In this document: positions 1-4,751 of the stretch, in pieces
Position numbering within the stretch: the first letter of the stretch is position 1
How the letters are laid out: each line of letters begins with the position of its first letter
NCBI GenBank assembly: GCA_021799325.1
Contig: JAJZAS010000113.1
Span: 1 to 5,910 of the forward strand
DNA from: Bacillota bacterium
GTDB lineage: Bacteria > Bacillota > Bacilli > Alicyclobacillales > SLC66
Reading direction: 5' to 3'
Length of the DNA stretch: 5,910 nucleotides
The notes under the pieces: model-generated
What the model saw: only the letters and a program-made list of their open reading frames with translations
Told to the model about the DNA's origin: nothing
The model's database searches: none
Made by a program: the position numbers and the translations under genes

Positions 1-462
1 TTCAATATTGGCGAAGGAATTAAAGTTAGCAAATTCATAGACAGGCACTCCTGCCTGTTCAATCTGACTCACCACCCCCGGTGTCACATAGGATGCGATG
101 AGAACGAGATCCGGATGAACGGCCAGTACTTGCTCCGCGTTGGCGTTGCCGATTGATGGAATGCCCTTGGCAAAATGCACGATGTTTGAGTATAAAGGAT
201 TAGAAGCCAAGGAGGTCACCATGGCAATGTCCTTTTTGGGCACGAGCGCTGAGAGGATTTCGTCAGTTCCCTCCGTGACCGATGCGATGTGCACTGGTTT
301 CTTCTGCACGGTTACCCAGTGTCCTGACTGGTCCTTTATGTGCAACGGAAAAGCGGACTTGACCTTAGCGAAATGGTGATGATGATTGGTAGCCGCAAGA
401 CTCGTTCCCGCTGCAGAAATGGTAAGTAATACACCTAGTAGCAGTGCAACAGATTTTTTCAT
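1..462 (-). CDS. ABC transporter substrate-binding protein, cobalamin/Fe3+-siderophore type (BtuF-like), 3'-truncated by window edge
   Basis: I translated the minus strand from the ATG at 462-460; the frame stays open for 154 codons to base 1, so only the N-terminal half is present. Residues 1-24 form a Sec signal peptide (MKKS, then a hydrophobic stretch to SLAA). After a His-rich stretch (NHHHH, residues 26-30), residues 55-154 look like the first lobe of the periplasmic binding protein fold PF01497: HIASVTEGTDEIL, then IPSIGNANAEQVLAVHPDLVLIAS, the usual 'P.iG...n.E.ilal.PDLVi' pattern. Such proteins capture cobalamin, haem or ferric siderophores outside the membrane for an ABC importer. 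The cobalamin riboswitch in its leader makes a corrinoid the best substrate guess, which is inference. No cysteine occurs in the signal region, so the usual Gram-positive lipoprotein anchor is absent. Purine-rich GAAGGGAAGAGG lies just upstream (478-467). The permease and ATPase would be expected to the left of the window. Confidence 0.88.
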   Translation of the reverse strand, partial: MKKSVALLLGVLLTISAAGTSLAATNHHHHFAKVKSAFPLHIKDQSGHWVTVQKKPVHIASVTEGTDEILSALVPKKDIAMVTSLASNPLYSNIVHFAKGIPSIGNANAEQVLAVHPDLVLIASYVTPGVVSQIEQAGVPVYEFANFNSFANIE

Positions 463-555
463 GATTCCTCTTCCCTTCTATGGTCACTATAAAAAAACGC
501 GTTAACTTGCTATATTTTCCATATCACTCCCAAGTCCGATCCCGGCGATCACCAA

Positions 556-583
556 TAAAAAAACTCCGTCCCGCAGACAGAGT
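556..583 (-). terminator. Intrinsic terminator of the cobalamin riboswitch expression platform
   Basis: On the minus strand an 8-bp stem, ACTCTGTC (583-576) with GACGGAGT (570-563) including one G-U pair, closes a 5-nt loop and is followed by seven U residues (563-557). It lies between the riboswitch aptamer and the start codon at 462. That is the arrangement expected for premature termination when adenosylcobalamin is bound. It would also stop read-through from cobQ upstream. Confidence 0.85.
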
Positions 584-588
584 GGTGG

Positions 589-608
589 TGACACATGTAG
601 TTGTGTCA
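589..608 (-). other. Leader hairpin with competing partner, upstream of the riboswitch terminator
   Basis: TGACACA (608-602) and TGTGTCA (595-589) form a perfect 7-bp stem with a 6-nt loop in the minus-strand RNA. A third half-site, TGTGTC at 614-609, lies directly 5' and could pair with the same central GACACA, giving a tight hairpin. The element sits 5 nt upstream of the terminator stem. Its role is not known; it may act as a spacer or part of the switching platform. Confidence 0.5.
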
Positions 609-619
609 GACACACTGCG

Positions 620-636
620 ACCTTTTCCGCGAAGGT
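620..636 (-). other. Candidate P13 hairpin of the cobalamin riboswitch
   Basis: ACCTT (636-632) pairs with AAGGT (624-620) in the minus-strand RNA around the loop CGCGGAA. It begins 13 nt after the closing P1 strand of the aptamer, where P13 lies in kissing-loop cobalamin riboswitches. Its loop contains GCGG, complementary to CCGC in the predicted L5 loop of the aptamer (within 751-744). Both structure and interaction are drawn by eye. Confidence 0.45.
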
Positions 637-649
637 TCAGTATCGACCA

Positions 650-805
650 ATTCAGGCAGGTCTCCTGACTTTCAGCAATGGACGCTTTGTGCCTTCCCAC
701 AATTTCGCAGTGGCACCTAGCCTTGAATAACGCTGATCACAGTGGCGGGACCGTACCGGATTTACACCGGATTCCCTATTCTCTCAATTAAATGAGCACC
801 TGAAT
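650..805 (-). ncRNA. Cobalamin (adenosylcobalamin) riboswitch aptamer
   Basis: The minus strand carries the hallmarks of the cobalamin riboswitch (Rfam RF00174) in order. They are AGGTGC near the 5' end, GGGAATCCGGTGTAAATCCGG (775 to 755), the core CGCCACTGTGA (747-737), an arm with GGGAAGGC (699-692), and the B12 box AAGTCAGGAGACCTGCCTG (672-654). A perfect 7-bp P1 helix closes it: ATTCAGG at 805-799 with CCTGAAT at 656-650. It lies in the leader of the substrate-binding protein gene. With the terminator at 583-556 it should lower transport-gene expression when adenosylcobalamin is plentiful. The identification rests on conserved sequence and is very secure; the exact outer limits are approximate. 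Confidence 0.97.
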
Positions 806-823
806 CGCTATGAAATTATTCTT

Positions 824-853
824 ATCTTACGCATGTCAGCGATAAAAAGTCAA
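824..853 (-). promoter_or_regulatory. Promoter for the riboswitch-controlled uptake gene
   Basis: On the minus strand TTGACT (853-848) and TAAGAT (829-824) are separated by 18 bp, a good vegetative sigma-A match. Initiation would fall near 817, about 12 nt ahead of the aptamer P1 strand. The -35 box overlaps the cobQ stop codon (852-850), so the uptake unit starts exactly where cobQ ends. Confidence 0.65.
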
Positions 854-2364
854 ACCGACATGTCCACGCCCGCTAACTCAAACAAACGCTTTCTATCGAC
901 ATGAGTGAGAACTGTTTCCGCCAACCGCTCAATCGAAGCCTCTTCCATTTGTTCGTAAGAAAGAGTCGCCTCGAGTTCATTCCACCCTTTTGCACCGCGA
1001 ATAAGGTTTAGCCAACCCAATCGAAAGTGGTCATTGTGAAGGAGGTGATGCAAATAAGTCCCGATCAAGCGCCCATCGTGGCCCAGCGCCCCATCCGCTT
1101 GTCCTGTTTCGTTGATAGTCGCAAATGGACGACCCTTTTCTTCGCGCCAATTCGTGACTCCCATATGCATTTCATACCCGGTAATCCTTTGTTCCGAAAA
1201 GGGATCACCAAGTGTCGCACTCACCCAGCGAGTTGCTTTTTTCCCAGTGATGGAGGTGGTCATCGGAAATAACCCCAATCCATCAATCTGTACCACGGTA
1301 GACTCCACCTGGTCGCGATCTTCCAGCGCGTCACCCATCATTTGAAACCCGCCACATATCCCCAGCACAAAGCCGCCATTTTTAAGCAGTGCGCGTAATT
1401 CGCGATCCATTTCGCGCTCCATCATCCACTCCCTGTCAGCGAGTGTACTCTTGGTTCCTGGCAAAATAATCGCATCTACGCGATGCATCTCTTCCGCCTT
1501 CGTCACCCACACCACATCAATGTCAGAATCATGCACCAATGGATCAAAATCGGAAAAATTCGCAAGGTGTGGCCATCGCAAAATCCCAATTCGCAGACGC
1601 TGGTTTTGATCGCTTTGAACACCCTGTTTTTCAAAATAAGAAACAGCAAGCGAATCTTCTTCTGCGATCGCGAGATCCGGAAGATAGGGTATGACGCCGA
1701 GCACCGGCACGCCAGTGTACTCCTCCATCCACTTTTTCCCTTCTTCAAATAACTGCGGGTCCCCACGAAAACGATTGATGAGGATCCCCTTCACTCGCTC
1801 CCTCTCCCTAGTGTCAAGCAATTGGAGCGTCCCGACAACGGAGGCAAAGACTCCCCCGCGATCGATATCAGCGACGAGAATCACATCAGCGTTCGCCATT
1901 TCCGCCACTCTCATATTGGCCAGGTCATTAGCCTTTAAATTCATTTCCACGGGGCTACCTGCCCCTTCGATGATGATCAACTCATAATCAGCCGCCAACT
2001 GTTCATAAGATGATGTGATGGCTTGCCAAAGCGCCTGTTTTCGATTCAAATAATACTCTTTGGCCTCCATATTCCCGATCGCCACACCATTTAGCACCAC
2101 CTGTGAGTGATGATTACCCGTGGGCTTCAGTAGCACCGGATTGAAAAGGGGGCTCGGGTCAATACCTGCCGCATGAGCCTGCACCGCCTGGGCTCGTCCC
2201 ATCTCCAAACCGTCCGGTGTAACGGCTGCATTGAGTGACATATTCTGCGACTTGAATGGCGCCACGCGTAACCCCGCTTCAGAAAAAATCCGGCAAAGTG
2301 CCGTCGCCATCAAACTTTTTCCCACTCCTGAAGACGTTCCAATCACCATGATCGCTTTCGCCAT
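850..2364 (-). CDS. cobQ: Cobyric acid synthase, glutamine-hydrolysing (CobQ/CbiP)
   Basis: This cytosolic enzyme amidates the b, d, e and g side chains of adenosylcobyrinic acid a,c-diamide, using ATP and glutamine, to give adenosylcobyric acid. The 504-residue length is normal for the family. The N-terminal domain has the P-loop variant GTSSGVGKS (residues 9-17), followed by PFKSQNMSLNA (36-46), EGAGSPVEMNL (133-143) and DIDRGGVFAS (167-175). The C-terminal glutamine amidotransferase domain has the nucleophile Cys337 in GICGG and the catalytic His439 in GTYLHH. I chose the ATG at 2364 over one 19 codons upstream because MAKAIMVIGTSSG matches the family start and AAGGTGG lies 6 nt before it. 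That ribosome site overlaps the ferredoxin stop, and the gap is only 11 nt, so the two genes are surely co-transcribed and probably translationally coupled. No terminator follows before the riboswitch promoter. CbiP is the synonym used for the anaerobic pathway; the window does not tell which pathway the host uses. Confidence 0.96.
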   Translation of the reverse strand: MAKAIMVIGTSSGVGKSLMATALCRIFSEAGLRVAPFKSQNMSLNAAVTPDGLEMGRAQAVQAHAAGIDPSPLFNPVLLKPTGNHHSQVVLNGVAIGNMEAKEYYLNRKQALWQAITSSYEQLAADYELIIIEGAGSPVEMNLKANDLANMRVAEMANADVILVADIDRGGVFASVVGTLQLLDTRERERVKGILINRFRGDPQLFEEGKKWMEEYTGVPVLGVIPYLPDLAIAEEDSLAVSYFEKQGVQSDQNQRLRIGILRWPHLANFSDFDPLVHDSDIDVVWVTKAEEMHRVDAIILPGTKSTLADREWMMEREMDRELRALLKNGGFVLGICGGFQMMGDALEDRDQVESTVVQIDGLGLFPMTTSITGKKATRWVSATLGDPFSEQRITGYEMHMGVTNWREEKGRPFATINETGQADGALGHDGRLIGTYLHHLLHNDHFRLGWLNLIRGAKGWNELEATLSYEQMEEASIERLAETVLTHVDRKRLFELAGVDMSV

Positions 2365-2375
2365 GCTATTCCACC

Positions 2376-2681
2376 TTATCCCAACTTGATCGTCGCATCC
2401 CCATAGACAAAAGTCTGGCAAGCCAAGCGATAGCCACTTTGCAATTTCTCGCCAAGGCGATAGCGCTCATTAAAACTGAATTCGCTCAAGTGCTCGGTAC
2501 CTTCCATGACCTGAACTACACAAGTCGCACACTTGCCACTATTGCAAAAAAAATTCATCGGCGCGCCTTGATCCATACAGGACGAAAGCAAATTATCGCC
2601 CTCCCTGACTTGACAGGTCAATTCTTCTTTTATTCCACTTCCATATACTTTTACGAGATGAAATTCCTCTATTTGATCCAA
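2376..2681 (-). CDS. [2Fe-2S] plant-type ferredoxin
   Basis: This 101-residue soluble electron carrier has the plant-type [2Fe-2S] ligand pattern: Cys46, Cys51, Cys54 (FCNSGKCATC) and Cys88 (RLACQT), that is C-x4-C-x2-C-x33-C. The length and beta-grasp-like pattern fit a single fer2 domain (PF00111) with no fused partner. The start is a TTG at 2681-2679. An in-frame stop lies six codons upstream, no ATG or GTG is available in between, and GGGGTGATC (2692-2684), a strong match to the anti-Shine-Dalgarno sequence, precedes it. It is the first gene of a pair with cobQ, 11 nt apart. I infer a role in low-potential electron supply to a corrinoid step, such as reducing cob(II) to cob(I) before adenosylation, but nothing in the protein itself proves this. 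Cys23 and Cys35 are extra cysteines outside the ligand motif. Confidence 0.9.
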   Translation of the reverse strand: MDQIEEFHLVKVYGSGIKEELTCQVREGDNLLSSCMDQGAPMNFFCNSGKCATCVVQVMEGTEHLSEFSFNERYRLGEKLQSGYRLACQTFVYGDATIKLG

Positions 2682-2755
2682 ACGATCACCCCATTTTCAC
2701 TATAATCCATCTCCCCACAAAGAACACCCTTGTGAGGGCCCAGAAAACATCCATC

Positions 2756-2795
2756 TTGACGACCTGTTGCAATTATGTGAAAATTTAAGTAATAC
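2756..2795 (+). promoter_or_regulatory. Overlapping candidate promoters for the DUF3311-symporter operon
   Basis: Two sigma-A-like pairs overlap. TTGACG (2756-2761) and GAAAAT (2779-2784) are 17 bp apart; TTGCAA (2767-2772) and TAATAC (2790-2795) are also 17 bp apart. Either would give a leader of roughly 30-45 nt before the TTG start at 2834. The first has the better -35 box; neither -10 box is strong, so the active one cannot be decided by reading. Confidence 0.45.
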
Positions 2796-2804
2796 AAGTA
2801 ATAC
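2787..2804 (+). repeat. Tandem 9-bp direct repeat AAGTAATAC x2
   Basis: Two exact, abutting copies of AAGTAATAC occupy 2787-2795 and 2796-2804. They lie over and just downstream of the candidate -10 boxes and upstream of the DUF3311 gene. The position would suit an operator, but two short copies could also be a chance duplication in an AT-rich leader. Confidence 0.5.
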
Positions 2805-2833
2805 CAAAATATCAGATGAAAGGGGTTACAAAG

Positions 2834-3034
2834 TTGGACGAATCATCGCACAGCAAAAAAGGGCGTGGTTGGTTGTGGCTGCTTCTCATTCCTTTTATCG
2901 CCACACTATTCCCTCAATTTTACGCCTATGACCAGCCTACACTTTGGGGATTTCCGTTTTTCTACTGGTATCAGCTTCTTTGGGTCATCATCAGCGCAAT
3001 CATCACCTGGATCGTCTATCAAACCACCAAATAG
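2834..3034 (+). CDS. DUF3311 family small membrane protein (YhjC-like), partner of the downstream symporter
   Basis: The 66-residue protein starts with a charged, Lys/Ser-rich cytoplasmic tail (residues 1-12). Two membrane segments follow at about 13-30 and 43-62, joined by the family hallmark DQPTLWGFPFFYWYQLLW (33-50). This is characteristic of DUF3311 (PF11755), whose genes typically sit directly before a sodium:solute symporter gene, as yhjC does before yhjB in B. subtilis. The biochemical role is unknown; an accessory or stabilising subunit is the usual guess. I chose the TTG at 2834 because AAAGGGG (2819-2825) stands 8 nt before it. The in-frame ATG at 2816 would add six residues, but it has no ribosome binding site and would place that AAAGGGG inside the coding region. 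The gap to the symporter gene is 42 nt, so they form one operon. Confidence 0.85.
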   Translation: MDESSHSKKGRGWLWLLLIPFIATLFPQFYAYDQPTLWGFPFFYWYQLLWVIISAIITWIVYQTTK

Positions 3035-3076
3035 ACTGACATTCATCCACACTTTGATGGGAGGGAAAAGGAAAGC

Positions 3077-4600
3077 ATGATCAACGGAACAGCATTAACC
3101 GTCTTTATTATCTTTTTTCTGCTGGTCACCGTGCTTGGTTTTGTCGCTGCCCGCTGGCGTAGGGGCAACCTCGCCCACATCGAAGAATGGGGCCTTGGCG
3201 GCAGGCGTTTTGGCACGCTCATCACCTGGTTCTTGCTAGGTGGCGACCTGTACACAGCCTATACCTTCATCGCGGTTCCTGCTCTTATGTTTACCCAAGG
3301 ATCCATCGGCTTTTACGCAGTTCCTTACACCATCATCATCTATCCTTTTGTTTTTGTCGTCATGCCAAGACTTTGGTCTGTCGCAAGAAAACACGGCTAT
3401 ATCACCGCTTCTGACTTTGTAAAAGGACGCTTTGGCAGCAGCGGCTTATCTTTTGTTGTCGCGCTCACCGGTATCCTCGCCACCATGCCTTATATTGCCT
3501 TGCAACTCGTGGGGATGCAAGCGGTCATTGCAGGGATGGGGATTACGGGAGAATGGCCCCTTGTCATCGCCTTCATCATTCTTGCCGCTTACACCTATAC
3601 CAGTGGCATTCGCGCACCGGCAATGATTGCTATCGTCAAAGACTTAATGATTTACATCACCATTATTGCAGCCATTATTGTCATTCCGATCAAACTCGGT
3701 GGATTTGGACACATCTTTCAGGCGGCCGCAAACACGCTGCCCACATTGCAGCCAAAACCGGGCTCATTTATCGTTAGCCCGGCGGCATTCTCGGCCTATT
3801 CCAGTTTAGCACTCGGCTCTGCGCTCGCGCTGTTCCTGTATCCGCACTCCATTACTGGGGTGCTAAGCTCCAGCAGCCGTTCTGTGATTAAGCGCAACTC
3901 CGCGCTTTTACCAGCATATTCCATTATGCTGGGCTTCATTGCATTACTCGGATTTATGGCCATTGCTGCGGGTATTCATACCAAATCATCGAGCATGGCC
4001 GTACCTCTTTTACTGCTCAAAGAATTCCCTTCCTGGTTCGCAGGCTTTGGTTTTGCTGCGATTGCGATCGGCGCATTGGTTCCGGCCTCGATCATGTCGA
4101 TTGCGGCATCCAACCTGTTTACTCGCAACATTTATACGGAGTATTTCAAGAAAGACAGCAGCAAAGAACATGAAGCCCGGGTCGCAAAAATTGTTTCGCT
4201 CATTGTCAAGTTCGGTGCCCTGATCTTTATCGTGGCACTTCCGAATACACTAGCAATTCAGTTCCAACTCTTAGGCGGAATTTGGATCCTGCAAACCTTT
4301 CCTGCCATTATCTTTGGACTCTTCACCAAATGGTTCCATCGCCATGCCCTCATTCTCGGCTGGTTAGTCGGCATGATCACAGGGACATGGATGGCTATTG
4401 CCAACAACCTCGCTTCTTCAGTCTTCGCGCTTCACCTTGGCAGTTTTGTTCTCCCCGCCTATGCGGCAATCTGGGCGCTCGTCGCGAATTTGATCGTCTC
4501 GGTTGTCTTCACGTGGATCTTCAACGCCATGAACATTGGGCATGGTCAGGACCAAACAGTCCCCAGCGATTACGAAGAGGATCACACAGTGACCGTGTGA
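3077..4600 (+). CDS. Sodium:solute symporter family permease, monocarboxylate-permease-like (YhjB/MctP type)
   Basis: This 507-residue integral membrane protein has a hydrophobic pattern of about 13 helices and belongs to the SSS family (PF00474). Family marks include the first helix at about 5-25, EEWGLGGRRFG (36-46) before the second helix, GYITASDFVKGRFGS (107-121), YTSGIRAPAMIAIVKDLMIY (174-193), and the later signature LVPASIMSIAASNLFTRNIY (334-353). Such carriers couple uptake of a small organic solute to sodium or proton entry. The DUF3311 partner just upstream resembles arrangements of MctP-like monocarboxylate carriers (lactate, pyruvate, alanine), so a short organic acid is the likeliest substrate; this is inference. 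The ATG at 3077 is well supported by GGGAGG and AAGGAA directly upstream. The C-terminal tail (from about 487) is hydrophilic and acidic (SDYEEDH). The operon closes with the terminator at 4626-4661. Confidence 0.9.
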   Translation: MINGTALTVFIIFFLLVTVLGFVAARWRRGNLAHIEEWGLGGRRFGTLITWFLLGGDLYTAYTFIAVPALMFTQGSIGFYAVPYTIIIYPFVFVVMPRLWSVARKHGYITASDFVKGRFGSSGLSFVVALTGILATMPYIALQLVGMQAVIAGMGITGEWPLVIAFIILAAYTYTSGIRAPAMIAIVKDLMIYITIIAAIIVIPIKLGGFGHIFQAAANTLPTLQPKPGSFIVSPAAFSAYSSLALGSALALFLYPHSITGVLSSSSRSVIKRNSALLPAYSIMLGFIALLGFMAIAAGIHTKSSSMAVPLLLLKEFPSWFAGFGFAAIAIGALVPASIMSIAASNLFTRNIYTEYFKKDSSKEHEARVAKIVSLIVKFGALIFIVALPNTLAIQFQLLGGIWILQTFPAIIFGLFTKWFHRHALILGWLVGMITGTWMAIANNLASSVFALHLGSFVLPAYAAIWALVANLIVSVVFTWIFNAMNIGHGQDQTVPSDYEEDHTVTV

Positions 4601-4625
4601 TTGACTGACACTATATAATTTTCCT

Positions 4626-4661
4626 AAAAAACTGTTTTCGCACTGCGAGAACAGTTTTTTT
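4626..4661 (+). terminator. Strong intrinsic terminator after the symporter operon
   Basis: A stem of about 16 bp pairs AAAAAACTGTTTTCGC (4626-4641) with GCGAGAACAGTTTTTT (4645-4660), with one G-U pair and a 3-nt loop. It ends in a run of seven T (4655-4661). It begins 26 nt after the symporter stop. The A run on the 5' side could let it work on the other strand too, but no minus-strand gene abuts it. It separates the symporter operon from arsB. Confidence 0.92.
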
Positions 4662-4673
4662 GTCAATTTTATG

Positions 4674-4704
4674 TTGCCAATTTCTCGATTTGATAAGGTA
4701 TGAT
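4674..4704 (+). promoter_or_regulatory. Candidate arsB promoter
   Basis: TATGAT (4699-4704) is a 5/6 match to the -10 consensus. The best -35 is TTGCCA (4674-4679), but the 19-bp spacing is longer than ideal. It follows the terminator directly and would give a leader of about 40 nt. A regulated promoter with sub-optimal spacing is possible; I see no clear ArsR-type inverted repeat. Confidence 0.4.
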
Positions 4705-4751
4705 GAAAAGTGCTTTCCATGTTTATCACATAAAGTAAGTGAGGGATTGGA

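Noticed and set aside
140..379. A plus-strand open frame of 79 codons opposite the binding-protein gene.
   Set aside because: The minus strand here encodes a clear signal peptide and PF01497 pattern; the plus frame is its complement.
498..505. AACGCGTT palindrome next to a run of T on the minus strand, considered as a second leader terminator near 485-505.
   Set aside because: The self-complementary 8-mer leaves no loop for a stable hairpin, and the real terminator is upstream at 583-556.
480..668. A plus-strand open frame of 62 codons in the riboswitch leader.
   Set aside because: It runs antisense across the terminator and B12 box, is Arg-rich and low-complexity, and has no ribosome binding site.
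1503..1766. Open frames on both strands within cobQ, for example 1483-1752 plus and 1503-1766 minus.
   Set aside because: They are shadows of a full-length cobQ with intact catalytic residues and show no protein-family character.
2365..2421. Extended cobQ start at 2421, which would overlap the ferredoxin end and add 19 residues.
   Set aside because: The added residues do not resemble the CobQ family N-terminus, whereas ATG 2364 has a well-placed AAGGTGG and gives the usual MAKAIMVIGTSSG start.
2699..2727. TATAGT on the minus strand (2704-2699) as a -10 box for ferredoxin-cobQ.
   Set aside because: No acceptable -35 box lies at 15-18 bp, and the transcript would start almost on the ribosome binding site. 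The real promoter of this operon could not be located by eye.
2725..2745. Short CCCT-TGTG-AGGG hairpin in the divergent intergenic region, considered as a terminator.
   Set aside because: Only 4 bp of stem with no adjacent T run on either strand; not enough to support termination.
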